Assembly (NCBI GenBank): GCA_027489175.1
Contig: JAIYAE010000014.1
Location: forward strand, 438,491 to 502,490
Origin: Rhodobacter sp.
GTDB lineage: Bacteria > Pseudomonadota > Alphaproteobacteria > Rhodobacterales > Rhodobacteraceae
Reading direction: 5' to 3'
Length of the DNA stretch: 64,000 bases
Both the position numbers and the translations under genes were made by a program. Of this stretch, positions 17,334 to 27,865 are shown piece by piece. Below the pieces are notes generated by a model. The model saw only the letters and a list, made by a program, of their open reading frames with translations, was not told where the DNA came from and did no database searches. Each line of letters opens with the position of its first letter. Within the stretch, counting starts at the first letter, position 1.

Positions 17334-19760
17334 TCAGCTTTTGACGCGCAGGTTTTGCGGGTCGTAGAGCGGGGCCAGGTGGACCTGTGCGGGGATGCGC
17401 TCCGAGGCGACTTCCAGCTCGTAAGTGCCTGAGCGGATGAAGTCTTCCGTCACGCCCTCGGGGTGGCGAACATAGCCCATGCCGATGGCCTTGCCGACGG
17501 TATGGCCGTAGCCGCCGGAGGACAGCCAGCCGACGCGCTGGCCGTTGCGGTAGATGGTTTCGCGGCCGAGGAGGATGGTTTCGGGGGCGGCGGTGAAGGT
17601 GGCGAGGCGCTTCCTCACACCGTTCGCCAGTTGCGCGGCCATTGCGTCACGGCCGAGGAACGGCAGGCCGGATTTCATCTTGACCGCCCAGGCAAGGCCT
17701 GCCTCCACGGGAGTATGGTCAGGGCCGATGTCGCTGCCCCAGGCGCGGTAGGCTTTTTCCAGGCGAAGGGTTTCGATGGAGCGGTAGCCTGCGTTTGTGA
17801 TCTGGCCGGTGGCCATGAGCGCATCGTAGACCGTGACGGCGCATTCGGTGGGCATGTGGAGTTCCCACCCCAGTTCGCCGACGTAGGTGACGCGCAGGGC
17901 GAGGACGGGGCAGTCGGCGATGAAGATGGTTTTCGCGGTGCCGAAGGGGAAGGCGGCGTTGGACAGGTCGCCCTCGGTCAGGGGTTGCAGGATCGCGCGC
18001 GCTTTTGGGCCCATCAGGGACAGAACGGCGGAGCCGGAGGTGACGTCGATCAGGTGAGCGTCGCCGCACAAGTTGCGGGAAATCCAGTCGAAATCATGGG
18101 TGGCAAAGCCTGTGCCGGTGGTGATGTAGAATTCGTCTTGCGCGCGGCGCACGACGGTCAGGTCGCATTCGATGCCGCCTTTGGCGTTGAGCATTTGGGT
18201 ATAGGTCAGGCTTCCCACCGCACGGTCGACGTTTCCGGCGGCGATCCAGTTCAGGGCCTTGGCGGCGTCGGGGCCTTTCAGGGTGAACTTGGCGAAGGAG
18301 GTCTGGTCGATCAGCACGCACCCCTCGCGCGCGGCCTTATGCTCGCGGCCGACCGCATCAAACCAGCCGGGGCGTTGGTAGGAGTAGCGGTCCACCGGCT
18401 CCTCCCCCTTGCCTGCGAACCAGTTCGGGCGTTCCCAGCCGAGTTTCTCGCCGAACGAGGCCCCTGCCGCCTTGAGGTGGGCATAGAGGGGCGAGCGGCG
18501 GGTGGGGCGGGCGGACTTCATTTCTTCGGACGGCCAGGCGATGGTGTAGTGCTTGGCGTAGGCTTCCATCGTGCGCGTGCGGACGTAATCGGTGGACCGA
18601 TGGGCGGGGCCGAAGCGGCGGATGTCGACGGGCCAGAGGTCGTAAGGGGCGGCACCAGTGGCCACCCATTCGGCAAGCGCCATCCCTGCCCCGCCGCCGG
18701 ACGCGATACCGAAGGCGTTGAAGCCTGCGCCGACGAAGAGGTTCCGCAGCTCCGGTGCCTCACCCAGGATGAAATTCCCGTCAGGGGTAAAGCTTTCCGG
18801 GCCGTTGATCAGTTGCTTGACGCCTGCAGTGGCAAGGGCCGGGACGCGGGCGATGGCGTCCTCCATGAACTGGGAGTAGTGGTCGAAGTCGCTGGTCAGA
18901 AGCTCAAAATGGAACCCCTCGGGGATGCCGTTCTGCGCCCAGGATTTGGGGTTCGGCTCATACCCGCCCCAGACGAGGCCGCCGACCTCTTCCTTCCAGT
19001 AGGTCAGGCGGTCGGGGTCGCGGAGGGTGGGAAGGGTTGAGGTGACGCCCTCGATCTTTTCGGTGACCATGTACTGGTGCTCGACCGACACGAGCGGGAC
19101 GTTGACGCCTACGGTGGCCGCAAGGGTGCGGGTCCATTGGCCGGCGCAGACGACGACCTTTTCGCATTCGATGGTGCCGAAGGGGGTTTCAACGCCGCGG
19201 ATGCGGCCGTCTTCGACGATGATCCGGGTGACGGGGGTATCCTCAAAAATCTTGACGCCCGACATGCGCGCGCCCCGGGCGAGGGATTGGGTGATGTCGG
19301 AGGGGTTGGCCTGGCCATCGGTGGGCAGGTAGGCCGCACCGACCAGATCGTCGATGGTCATCAGGGGCCAAAGCTCCTGCGCCTCTTTCGGGGTCAGAAG
19401 GTGCATCTCCAGCCCGAAGCTGTGCGCCGTGGTCGCTTGGCGCTTCACTTCCGTCCAGCGTTCGGCGTTGCAAGCAAGGCGGAGGCCGCCGTTCATCTTC
19501 CAGCCGGTTTGGAGGCCGGTTTCCTCTTCCAGACGTTTGTAAAGCGCGACCGAGTGGCCCAGAAGCTGGGTGATGTTGGCGCTGGTCCGCAACTGCCCGA
19601 CCAACCCGGCCGCATGGAAGGTCGTGCCAGAGGTCAGCTTCTTGCGCTCCAACAGCACCGTGTCGGACCAGCCAAGCTTGCCCAAATGATAGGCCACGGA
19701 ACAGCCGACGATGCCGCCGCCGATGATGACGGCACGCGCTGTGGTGGGAAGCTCGGTCAT
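17334..19760 (-). CDS. Dimethylglycine/sarcosine dehydrogenase-like FAD-GcvT fusion
   Basis: The 808-residue product has an N-terminal DAO-type FAD domain (GGGIVG at 14-19, and His49 in TSGTTFHAAGL, the position of covalent flavin attachment in this family) and a C-terminal GcvT-like folate-binding half (from about 430, including LGWELHMPTECAVTVYDAL). Such enzymes demethylate dimethylglycine or sarcosine and pass the carbon to tetrahydrofolate. The exact substrate is not fixed by sequence. The start overlaps the stop of the upstream kinase-like gene by four bases. Confidence 0.85.
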   Translation of the reverse strand: MTELPTTARAVIIGGGIVGCSVAYHLGKLGWSDTVLLERKKLTSGTTFHAAGLVGQLRTSANITQLLGHSVALYKRLEEETGLQTGWKMNGGLRLACNAERWTEVKRQATTAHSFGLEMHLLTPKEAQELWPLMTIDDLVGAAYLPTDGQANPSDITQSLARGARMSGVKIFEDTPVTRIIVEDGRIRGVETPFGTIECEKVVVCAGQWTRTLAATVGVNVPLVSVEHQYMVTEKIEGVTSTLPTLRDPDRLTYWKEEVGGLVWGGYEPNPKSWAQNGIPEGFHFELLTSDFDHYSQFMEDAIARVPALATAGVKQLINGPESFTPDGNFILGEAPELRNLFVGAGFNAFGIASGGGAGMALAEWVATGAAPYDLWPVDIRRFGPAHRSTDYVRTRTMEAYAKHYTIAWPSEEMKSARPTRRSPLYAHLKAAGASFGEKLGWERPNWFAGKGEEPVDRYSYQRPGWFDAVGREHKAAREGCVLIDQTSFAKFTLKGPDAAKALNWIAAGNVDRAVGSLTYTQMLNAKGGIECDLTVVRRAQDEFYITTGTGFATHDFDWISRNLCGDAHLIDVTSGSAVLSLMGPKARAILQPLTEGDLSNAAFPFGTAKTIFIADCPVLALRVTYVGELGWELHMPTECAVTVYDALMATGQITNAGYRSIETLRLEKAYRAWGSDIGPDHTPVEAGLAWAVKMKSGLPFLGRDAMAAQLANGVRKRLATFTAAPETILLGRETIYRNGQRVGWLSSGGYGHTVGKAIGMGYVRHPEGVTEDFIRSGTYELEVASERIPAQVHLAPLYDPQNLRVKS

Positions 19761-20659
19761 GGGGAGGTCCTGAAAGTGGCCAATGCGGCGCGGTAGGTGG
19801 CAAGGTAATCCGCGGTATAGGCGGCATAGTCGAAATCAAGGTCCGAGTGGATTTCCTGCACCATGGACCACATCGCCTCACGCAAGGCGGCGGCGGCCTT
19901 CATCGCGCGGTAGCGGCGCCAGAGGTCGGCATCGGGCGCTTGGCCGTAGTAGGTGGTCAGGAGCCAGTCTTCCTGTGCGGCATCAAGACCGTTGTTGGCT
20001 GCCAATCCGCCAAGGTCGAAGAGCGGGGAGTTCCAGCCCGCATAATCCCAATCGATCAGCCACATGCGGTTGCCGTCATGCAGGAAGTTTGCGGGGAGAA
20101 GGTCGTTGTGGCCAAAGACAAGGTCAATGCGGCCGACGGCTTTCTCCAGCGCCAGCGCCTCCTCAAGGAGGGTCGGGATCAGCGGCAGATGGCGCGACTG
20201 GCCGTCCGCCAGCGTGGCGGCGTAATCGCGCAGGACATGGAAGACCCAGAAGGTCAGGACCGCACCGCGCAGATGAAGGGGAATGTCGCGGTGGGTGCGT
20301 TTGACCAGATCCAGTGCTTGGGCCAGAAGGTCCGGCTGGCGCAGGTCCTCGGCAGACATGGTGCGGCTTTCGACGAAATCGATCACCAGCGCGCCGGGTT
20401 CGTGGTGGAGCACGGCCGGAGAGACCCCGGCCGCATGGGCGGCGCGGCTGGCAGCAAGTTCGTTGAAACGCATGATCTGGTGGACCGGAATGTCATCACC
20501 GATCCGCACCACGGCGCGGCGGGTGGCATCGGTCACGAGGACATTCAGGTTGGTGATCCCGCCGCCCAGAGGCACGCCGCTGACCGTTCCGGACCACAGC
20601 GGCAGGGCAAGCGCGCGGGCGACCGGATCACGCGGGGCCAGATCACTGGGTGCGGGCAT
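19757..20659 (-). CDS. Choline/ethanolamine kinase-like phosphotransferase
   Basis: The 300-residue product belongs to the APH/choline kinase fold: the catalytic loop FGHNDLLPANFL and the metal-binding LIDWDYAGWNSPLFDLG are clear. The N-terminal glycine-rich SGVPLGGGITNLNVLV matches the LicA-like nucleotide loop. I chose the ATG at 20659; the frame stays open upstream but enters the 14-bp repeat and the sensor kinase gene. Operon position with the glycine demethylase suggests a choline-related substrate, an inference. Confidence 0.78.
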   Translation of the reverse strand: MPAPSDLAPRDPVARALALPLWSGTVSGVPLGGGITNLNVLVTDATRRAVVRIGDDIPVHQIMRFNELAASRAAHAAGVSPAVLHHEPGALVIDFVESRTMSAEDLRQPDLLAQALDLVKRTHRDIPLHLRGAVLTFWVFHVLRDYAATLADGQSRHLPLIPTLLEEALALEKAVGRIDLVFGHNDLLPANFLHDGNRMWLIDWDYAGWNSPLFDLGGLAANNGLDAAQEDWLLTTYYGQAPDADLWRRYRAMKAAAALREAMWSMVQEIHSDLDFDYAAYTADYLATYRAALATFRTSP

Positions 20660-20705
20660 CGGATGGGCGCTGGGTCTGGGGCACGCGGGTCGGTCCTTGC
20701 CTTGG

Positions 20706-20741
20706 CTTGGCAGTCTGGTCTTGGCAGTCTGGGCTTGGCAG
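20706..20741. repeat. 14-bp tandem repeat, about 2.6 copies
   Basis: The unit CTTGGCAGTCTGGT occurs at 20706-20719, again with one change at 20720-20733, and a partial third copy CTTGGCAG at 20734-20741. It lies in the 107-base gap between the sensor kinase stop and the choline-kinase-like start, so copy number could vary between strains. Confidence 0.7.
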
Positions 20742-20766
20742 AGAGTGGTCAGGACCGTCGGCAGTG

Positions 20767-23700
20767 TCAAAGGGATTGTGCCGGACCTTGCGCGGCGGTG
20801 TGACTGGCCCAAAGCGCCTCGGCAAGGCGTTCGGGACGCAAGGGTTTGGCCACCACAGAGGCAAAGCCCTGCGCAAGATAATCCTGCACTTGATGCGTCA
20901 TCGCATTGGCTGTGACCGCGATGGCGTAGGGTGCGGGCCATCCCCGGGCGGCCGCCTCATCGCGCAGCGCCTGCAAGGTTGCCAGCCCGTCGCGTCCCGG
21001 CATTGCGATGTCAAGCAGGACCGCGGCATGCTGGCTGGGGTTCCAAAGCTGAAGCACCTCATCCCCGCTGGCGACGATATCGGCCGTGACCCCGAGCGAC
21101 GACAGTAGGCTTGCCAGGATGATCCTGTTGGTCGCGTTGTCTTCGCCGGCAAGGACGGTCATCGGCGGCAGTTGCGGCAGCGGTTCTGCGCGCAGGGGCA
21201 CAGCGGCATCGGCCAGCACCGGCATCTCCAGCGTGACAGACGCGGTAAGCCCCTGCCCCGGCGCGCCGGACAGCGTCACGTCGCCCTGCATCATCCGGGC
21301 CAGACGGCGGACGATGGCGAGGCCAAGGCCCGTGCCGCCATAGCGTCGGGCGATGCCGGCCTGGCCTTGAGTGAACTCTTCAAACACGCGGGACATTTCG
21401 GCGGTCGTCATGCCAATGCCGGTATCGGTGACCGTGATGACCAGCCGTGTCGGCAAGGCTGCGTCCATGACGACCGAGACGGTGCCGGTATCAGTGAACT
21501 TGATCGCATTGCCAACAAGGTTGTGCAGGATCTGGATCAGCCGCTTTTCATCGCCAAAGCGCAGGCTTTCGCGGTAGGCCCCGATGCAATGCGTGATGAG
21601 GGCGATCCCCTTGTCCTGGGCCCGGACGTGGTGAATGGCGGCCACGCGGTCCATCACCTCGCACAAGCGAAGGGGGCCGGGGTCAAGCGCCAGATGCCCG
21701 GCTTCGATCTTTGCCAGATCGAGGATGTCGTTGATGACCGACAGCAGATGTTCGCCCGAATCGCGAATGACGCGGAGCTTGGTCTGCTGGTCGGGGTCGC
21801 CCAGATCACGGCCCAGTACCTCGACCATGCCAAGGATGCCGTTCAGCGGGGTGCGCATCTCATGGCTCATGGCGGCCAGGAAATCCGATTTGGCACGGTT
21901 GGCGGCTTCGGCGGTGGTCATGGCGGCGCGCAGGCGGTCTTCGCTGTCGACCGCATCGGTGATGTCGGTCATCGAGCAGAGGGCGGCAAGGTCGGTTCCC
22001 GGTGCCGACAGCCGCGCTGCGTTGACCGAAAGGACACGCCGGGCGCCGCAGGGCCAGTGGATCGCCAGTCGCACATCCTTTTGCACCGCAAGGCCCGCCA
22101 GCGCGCGGTTAAGGGGCAGATCATCCGCGGCGACCGGCCTGCCGTCCCGGTCGGTGACCGTCGCTGCCGCAAAGATATGGCGCAGGTCATCGCGCGCGGC
22201 CACGGGTCGGCCGAGCACCGCCTCGGCTGCGGCATTGGCGAAGACGACCCTGCCCTGCCCGTCAACTGCCACAATCCCCGAGACCGAGGTTTCCATGATC
22301 CGCGCCAGCGTGTCGCGTTCGCGGGCAAGCGCCATTTCCAGCGCCTTGGCGGCCGAGACGTCGATGTTGACCCCCGAGGTGCGGATCACGCGGCCATCCA
22401 CATCCCACTCAATCGCCTGGGTGCGGGTCAGGACCCAGACCCAATGGCCCAACCGGTGGCGCACGCGCAATTCGTGCTCATAAGCCCATTCGCCGGCTGC
22501 AAAACACCGCTCTTCATGGGCGATCAGGGCTTCGGCATCGGCGGGGTGGACACTGTCCAGCCAGTCCTGCAGGGGAATCGGGTTCAACTCGGCGGCGCGG
22601 TAGCCAAGGATTTCGGCCCAGCGGTCATTGACGATGGTCTGGCCAGTGCGCAGGTCATGCTCCCAGACGCCGACCCTTGCGCCATCAATCAGGCGGGTGA
22701 GGCGCTGTTCCGCCTCGATCCGGGCCGAGACGTCAAGCGTGACCCCCGAAATCCGCCGCGGTGTGCCATCCCCGCGTCGGGCAAGCACCCGACCGCGTGA
22801 CAGCACCCACACCCATTTGCCATTGCGGTGGCGCAGGCGGCACAGAAAGTCGAACTCATCCTCGCCATTGTGAAACAGCGCCTGGCGCATGTCTTCGGCA
22901 GCCGCCAGGTCATCATGATGCATCAAGGCCATCAGATCCGGCAGCGCACGGGACAGATCCCCCATGTCCGTGTCCCGGCCAAGCATCGCGCGCCAACCGT
23001 CGTTCATGGCACTTAGGCCGGTGTCGTCGGCCCAGTCCCAGACCGCAACCTCGCCGCCGTCGACCACCTGTTGCAGCCGCCGGTCAGCCAGGCGGCGGGC
23101 GGTCACGTCTTCATAAAGGCCCACCGTTTCGCGCGAGGGCGTGGCGCGTTCGCGCACCCAGATCAGGCGGCCATCGGCCAGCACATCCTCGCCATCCCAG
23201 ATTTCGGTCAGGGGCCGGTCAAGGCGGCGCTGCAGGCTGGCGTCATCGCGTTCGCCTTCCTGCCCGAAGATGCCCGCCGCGATGGCCGAGCGCAGCAGAT
23301 CATCATAAAGCGCGCCAACCTTGATCTGGTCCGCGATCCCGGCAAAGACGCGGGTGTACTGCGTGTTCCACAGCACGAGACGGTCGTCGGCATCCCAGAT
23401 GGCAAAGCCGTCATCCAGCGCCTCGATCGCCGACACGAGGCGCGTGCGGGTGGCCTCGAATGCGGATTGCTCATCGCGCAGCGCGGATTCCTTGGCGCGA
23501 AGGTCGGTCACATCCTCGATCAAGGCCCAGACCAGACGGCGACCATTGGGATCAATGCTCATGAACCCGCGCAGGACGGCGGGAAAGTGGCTGCCATCCG
23601 CCCGGCTAAGCAAGGCCTCAACCGGGCCATAGCTTTGCTTTGCGCGCAGGGATTCCACCGCGGCCTCGATCACCCAGGCGGCATCGGCCGGCAGGATCTG

Positions 23701-24867
23701 GCGAACATCACGGTAGCTGTCGCCTTTCGGATCAAAGCCGAATACCTGCTTGAAAGCCCGGTTGCCATCCAGAAGTTCGCCCGTGTCGTAATCGTTCAAC
23801 AGGATCGGATGCGGGCACATCTCGAAGAAGGCGGTGAACTGGCCTTCGCGGTACGAGGCCATTTCGTCGGTCGGCTGGGCGGCGGACAGGTCGCGGATCA
23901 CCGCCACCACCCCGGCAAGGCCCTTGGCCAGGTCGATCTGCAATGGCGCGACCGAGACTTCGTACCAATGGGGAGAGACCAGACTGTGCACGCCGACCCG
24001 GCGGCTGCGGGCGGTGCGCGCGGCGGGCGGGTCACGCAACAGGTCTTCCAGCACTTGGGCGAGGGGTTCGGGAAGCACCTCACGCAAGTGCCGCCCGATC
24101 CCCGCATGCACCAGCGAGGACAGCCAGGGCAGTTTTTCGCTGTGGCAGGCGGCGATGTGGCCGGCGGGGCAAATCTCGATCACCAGATCGGGAAGCGCGC
24201 GCAGGGTTGCGGTCAGGTGGCTTCGGACATCGGCTTCGGTCTGCGCGGCCTCGGCCCGTTGTAGGACCGCCGCCACAGCGCGCGCGACCGAGGACAGAAG
24301 GAAAATTTCGGTCTCGCCCCAGCGGCGCTGGGCGGCTTCGCTGTCAAAGCCGACGACACCCAGAAGCCGATCCCCATCGCGCAGCGGCAGCATCAGGCAG
24401 GACCGGATGCCGGTTGCTTCCAGAAAGGCGCGTTCCTGCTGGTCGGGGGGCAGATCATCTCGGTCGCCGATGACCACGGCCTCGCCCGCGGCAAAGGCGG
24501 CATGCCAGGTCGGATGCGCGGCGGGGTCCATCCACTGCATGCGGTGCTTGAGCGCGGCCACGCCAGGGGCCACCCATTCATGGCTGTTGTAATGCGTGCC
24601 ATCGGGACGGGTCCGGAAGACAAAGGTGCGGTCAAGGCCGCAAGCCTGGCCCAGCCGCGCAAGGGCTGCGTTCAGCGAGGCATCAATGCCGTCGCTGCCC
24701 GGAGCGAGCAGGCCATTGATCAGGTCGATCACCAAAAGCTCGATCTGCGGTGGCGGGCAGGCCGCTGGTGGTTCCGGCGCGGTCGCAACCTGAGGCGCCG
24801 CCCCGGCCAGCGGTGCTGAGGCGGGGTCAGGTGCCGAAGGGCTGTCCGTTTCGCCAGTGCGATCCAT
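20767..24867 (-). CDS. Hybrid sensor histidine kinase: GAF, about six PAS, HisKA, HATPase, REC
   Basis: The 1366-residue protein has no obvious membrane helix. A GAF domain (about 45-205) is followed by about six PAS-like modules (about 220-985; two contain the PAS_3-type HWVWVL/KWVWVL strand). HisKA carries the H-box [10 protein letters not shown] near residue 1000, the ATPase has [12 protein letters not shown] and DTGIGM, and the terminal receiver has [11 protein letters not shown] near 1284 and the conserved lysine in VVAKPLRP. Phosphorelay would run His to Asp within one protein. No response regulator or Hpt gene is adjacent. The N-terminal 40 residues are Ala/Pro-rich. Confidence 0.9.
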   Translation of the reverse strand: MDRTGETDSPSAPDPASAPLAGAAPQVATAPEPPAACPPPQIELLVIDLINGLLAPGSDGIDASLNAALARLGQACGLDRTFVFRTRPDGTHYNSHEWVAPGVAALKHRMQWMDPAAHPTWHAAFAAGEAVVIGDRDDLPPDQQERAFLEATGIRSCLMLPLRDGDRLLGVVGFDSEAAQRRWGETEIFLLSSVARAVAAVLQRAEAAQTEADVRSHLTATLRALPDLVIEICPAGHIAACHSEKLPWLSSLVHAGIGRHLREVLPEPLAQVLEDLLRDPPAARTARSRRVGVHSLVSPHWYEVSVAPLQIDLAKGLAGVVAVIRDLSAAQPTDEMASYREGQFTAFFEMCPHPILLNDYDTGELLDGNRAFKQVFGFDPKGDSYRDVRQILPADAAWVIEAAVESLRAKQSYGPVEALLSRADGSHFPAVLRGFMSIDPNGRRLVWALIEDVTDLRAKESALRDEQSAFEATRTRLVSAIEALDDGFAIWDADDRLVLWNTQYTRVFAGIADQIKVGALYDDLLRSAIAAGIFGQEGERDDASLQRRLDRPLTEIWDGEDVLADGRLIWVRERATPSRETVGLYEDVTARRLADRRLQQVVDGGEVAVWDWADDTGLSAMNDGWRAMLGRDTDMGDLSRALPDLMALMHHDDLAAAEDMRQALFHNGEDEFDFLCRLRHRNGKWVWVLSRGRVLARRGDGTPRRISGVTLDVSARIEAEQRLTRLIDGARVGVWEHDLRTGQTIVNDRWAEILGYRAAELNPIPLQDWLDSVHPADAEALIAHEERCFAAGEWAYEHELRVRHRLGHWVWVLTRTQAIEWDVDGRVIRTSGVNIDVSAAKALEMALARERDTLARIMETSVSGIVAVDGQGRVVFANAAAEAVLGRPVAARDDLRHIFAAATVTDRDGRPVAADDLPLNRALAGLAVQKDVRLAIHWPCGARRVLSVNAARLSAPGTDLAALCSMTDITDAVDSEDRLRAAMTTAEAANRAKSDFLAAMSHEMRTPLNGILGMVEVLGRDLGDPDQQTKLRVIRDSGEHLLSVINDILDLAKIEAGHLALDPGPLRLCEVMDRVAAIHHVRAQDKGIALITHCIGAYRESLRFGDEKRLIQILHNLVGNAIKFTDTGTVSVVMDAALPTRLVITVTDTGIGMTTAEMSRVFEEFTQGQAGIARRYGGTGLGLAIVRRLARMMQGDVTLSGAPGQGLTASVTLEMPVLADAAVPLRAEPLPQLPPMTVLAGEDNATNRIILASLLSSLGVTADIVASGDEVLQLWNPSQHAAVLLDIAMPGRDGLATLQALRDEAAARGWPAPYAIAVTANAMTHQVQDYLAQGFASVVAKPLRPERLAEALWASHTAAQGPAQSL

Positions 24868-24944
24868 CTGGGTCCTGTGCCGGTGATCCTGGCGGGACTA
24901 TCGACCTAAAGGGCCGGTCCTGCAAGCATGACGGCAGCAGCGGT

Positions 24945-26099
24945 TCAGCCCCACAACCCAAGCTTCTGCTGCGACAGGCCGGGAAACACCGCTGACGGAT
25001 CGGGCAGGCGCATGTGGCCGGTCAGAAGCTCGGCCAGGACAGCGCGGTAGTCGGTGACCACGGCCAGATCCGCGCCTTCCTCCAGCGCATCATGGCCAAG
25101 GCCGGGCCAGGGCCCCACCATCCGCCCGCCCCGCGCCTGGGGGCCAAGCACCAGCATCACATTGCCGCGCCCATGGTCGGTGCCGCCGCTGGTGTTTGAC
25201 CGCAGGCGGCGGCCAAACTCGCTCATCACCACTACGGATACATCCTGCTGGAGGGGTCCAAGGTCACGCCAGAAGGCCATCACCGCTTCCGCAAGCCAAC
25301 CGGTCAGCTGGCCGAACTGCCCGGCTTGCGCGACATGGGTATCCCAGCCCGGCACATCGACAGTGGCGACCCGAAGGCCAAGATCTTCCTTGATCGACTG
25401 GGCCACCGTCATCAGGGGGGCGCTGACCGGGTTGTCTTCAGGATAGGCGACGGCAGGGGCATAGGCGCGCATCTCGCCCGCTTCTTCAGACCATAGGCGG
25501 CTGCCGATCATGTCTGACAGGCCGATCAGGTCAGCCACCGGGCGCGCCAGGGGGCCATGGTCGCCAAAGCCCGTTGCAAGTCGGGCGCGCAGGGCGGGGG
25601 CAAGCCAGTTGCCTTGCGCAAGCATCAGGTCACCCAGGGTTTCGGCCACCGCCGCGCCGGCGCCCAAGAGGCTGGCCGGGCGCATTGCCCCCACCGCCAG
25701 CGCCGGCATCGGGCCTTGCGGAGCCGCCGCCTGCAGCCAGCGCCCGATCCAGCCCGAGGGGTCGCCCGGCGGCAGGGCGCCGCCGAAAAGGCCCCGTTCG
25801 ATCCGCGCTTCGGCGTCAAAATGGCTGCGGGTCGCTTCGGGCAGGCCTGCGGCATGGATCAAGGAGAGATCACCCGCGTCGTAAAGGTCGGCCAACGCCG
25901 CAGCTGCCGGGTGAAAGCGAAAGTCCACATCCGCCACGCTTTGGCCGATCGCTCGCCCTGCCCCATCGCCCTTGCGCAGGGTCCGCAGGGCCTCGGGGCG
26001 GGCGGCGATGAAATCCGGGTCATTTGCGGGCGACACCAGCGCCAACCCGTCCGCGCCACCGCGCAGGAAGATCACCACAAGGATCGGGTCACGGGCCAT
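24945..26099 (-). CDS. DUF1501 family protein without a signal peptide
   Basis: The 384-residue protein starts directly with the conserved core (MARDPILVVIFLRGGADGLA) and later has VPGWDTHVAQ and VVVMSEFGRRLRSNTSGGTDHGRGN, the sulfatase-like signatures of DUF1501. Many relatives carry a Tat signal; here an in-frame TGA lies two codons upstream of the ATG, so no longer form is possible. It follows the DUF1800 gene by 7 bases. The two families are commonly adjacent; their biochemical function is unknown. Confidence 0.85.
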   Translation of the reverse strand: MARDPILVVIFLRGGADGLALVSPANDPDFIAARPEALRTLRKGDGAGRAIGQSVADVDFRFHPAAAALADLYDAGDLSLIHAAGLPEATRSHFDAEARIERGLFGGALPPGDPSGWIGRWLQAAAPQGPMPALAVGAMRPASLLGAGAAVAETLGDLMLAQGNWLAPALRARLATGFGDHGPLARPVADLIGLSDMIGSRLWSEEAGEMRAYAPAVAYPEDNPVSAPLMTVAQSIKEDLGLRVATVDVPGWDTHVAQAGQFGQLTGWLAEAVMAFWRDLGPLQQDVSVVVMSEFGRRLRSNTSGGTDHGRGNVMLVLGPQARGGRMVGPWPGLGHDALEEGADLAVVTDYRAVLAELLTGHMRLPDPSAVFPGLSQQKLGLWG

Positions 26100-26106
26100 T
26101 TGTCAC

Positions 26107-27774
26107 CTAGCGCAACAGAAAGTCGGGGGTAAGGGCAGCAAAGGCGATGGCGGCAGTGGCAAGGCCCTGGCGTTCCTCGGCACTGAGGTCGCTGGCCGGG
26201 GTGTCGGGATCAAGGCCGTAGATCTCGGCCAGGTCATCCACCACTGCGCCCGCCGCCAAAGGGGAAAGGCTGGTGGCGTGGCGCGACAGGAAGGAAGAAA
26301 TCGTCTCATCCCCCGCCAGCGCGGCAAGGTCTGCGGTCACGCCGCCGAACCAGTCATCATGGGCGTAAAGGGCAAGGTCCACGATCCGGTTCAGCGTGCT
26401 TGACCCGGTCCAGGCCCCGGCCCGGTCAGGGTGGCCGGTTGGCGGGCCATATTCATGCTGCCGCCACCCCGCGCGGCCAAGCTGCCAGACCCAGGCGTTT
26501 TCCGTCGCCGTCACCTCGGCCCCGGTCGCGCGGTAAAGCGCGGCCAGCACCTCAAACGGGCGGCGAAGCTTTGCGGGCGGGGCGTCAAACTCCGGCGACC
26601 GGACCAGCACTCGCAAGACACGCGCGATCTGGTCAGGGGCGTCGGCCGTCGCAAGGAATTCATCCGCCATCCGGTCCACCAGTTGTGCGGGGGGATCGTC
26701 GGACAGGAACCGGCTCGCCAGCTTTTCGCAGATGAAGCGTGCGGTGCCGGGGTGGGTGGCGAGAAGGTCGAGCACCTCTTCGCCATCCGCCATTGCGGCG
26801 CGGTTCGGCGGAAACTCGCGGCCCAGGATGCGTTTCTGGTAGGGGTCATGCCAACGCTCCACATAGTGGAACTGGCCGGTGCGCGGGGCCTCTTCGCCCT
26901 CAGCCAGCCAGCGGCCATCGCCGACCGACCAGCCGGTGAAGGCGCGGGCGACCTCGTAGACGTCAAGGTCAAGATACCCCGCTGCCAGTCCCTCTGCCGC
27001 ACCCGGCACTTCGCGCCAGTCGGTGTAGCGGTCGTTCAGGTAGTTGGCCGCGCCCAAGGTGTGCAGCTCCAGCAATTCCCGCGCGAAGTTCTCATTGGCG
27101 GGCGATGCGATGCTGTCCGCGTTGTTGAGGTAGTAAAGCATGGCCGGCGAGCGGGCGACGTCGCCAAGAAGCGCACGGAAGTTGCCGAAAGCCTGGGCGC
27201 GCAGGGTGGCATCGTACTGGACGAAGAACACCGCCGTCGTTTCATCCTTGCCCGAGTTCACGTTGAAATGGTCGTGCCAGAACTGGGTCATCACCTCTCG
27301 CAGCTGGGCCGGGGCGTGGACGGCGCGGATCAGGCTGGCGGCGATCACCTCTTGCGCGGGGCGCGCGCGTTCGGCGTAGTCCATCCCCATGCCCGGCCCC
27401 CAGTCCAACAGGCGGACAAGATCGGCCGGGTCCGCCGCAAGATAGGCCAAGGGGCGCAGGCTATCGACGGCGGGCCAGCGGTTGCCATGCTCATCCTCGC
27501 CCGCCTCATGGGTGATGCGCAGGCTGGCGGCGGCTAGGCGGGCATCCAGGGCTGGGTCGCTGGGCGGCAATGACACTTGCCAGTCAAGCCAGCCTTGGCG
27601 GCCCAGTTCAGCGGCCTTGGCCAGCGCATCGGCATTGGCGCCGAAAGTCAGCCGGTTCAGCCAAAGACGCTCCGCCTCAACCGGCGCATTCGCCTTGGCG
27701 GCACTGGCCCAGGGCAGGCTTGCCGCACCAAGGGCCGCCAGAAGCCGCGCGTGAAACATGCGCCGTGTCAGCAT
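26107..27774 (-). CDS. DUF1800 family protein with Tat signal
   Basis: The 555-residue product begins MLTRRMFHARLLAALGAASL, a twin-arginine signal with probable cleavage after SAAKA, then the DUF1800 core (LNRLTFGANADAL, FWHDHFNVNSGK, NFARELLELHTLGA, ARAFTGW). It should be exported folded. I chose the ATG at 27774 because the signal peptide begins there; an open extension to 28068 overlaps the ligase gene and is low quality. It precedes DUF1501 in a two-gene operon. Confidence 0.87.
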   Translation of the reverse strand: MLTRRMFHARLLAALGAASLPWASAAKANAPVEAERLWLNRLTFGANADALAKAAELGRQGWLDWQVSLPPSDPALDARLAAASLRITHEAGEDEHGNRWPAVDSLRPLAYLAADPADLVRLLDWGPGMGMDYAERARPAQEVIAASLIRAVHAPAQLREVMTQFWHDHFNVNSGKDETTAVFFVQYDATLRAQAFGNFRALLGDVARSPAMLYYLNNADSIASPANENFARELLELHTLGAANYLNDRYTDWREVPGAAEGLAAGYLDLDVYEVARAFTGWSVGDGRWLAEGEEAPRTGQFHYVERWHDPYQKRILGREFPPNRAAMADGEEVLDLLATHPGTARFICEKLASRFLSDDPPAQLVDRMADEFLATADAPDQIARVLRVLVRSPEFDAPPAKLRRPFEVLAALYRATGAEVTATENAWVWQLGRAGWRQHEYGPPTGHPDRAGAWTGSSTLNRIVDLALYAHDDWFGGVTADLAALAGDETISSFLSRHATSLSPLAAGAVVDDLAEIYGLDPDTPASDLSAEERQGLATAAIAFAALTPDFLLR

Positions 27775-27865
27775 CACCTGGCCCCCCTTGCCGCCGAAGC
27801 CTAGCACGGAGGCTGCGGCGGCTGGCAAGTCTGACGCGACAGGACTGGCGCGGGTTTGCCGAAGC

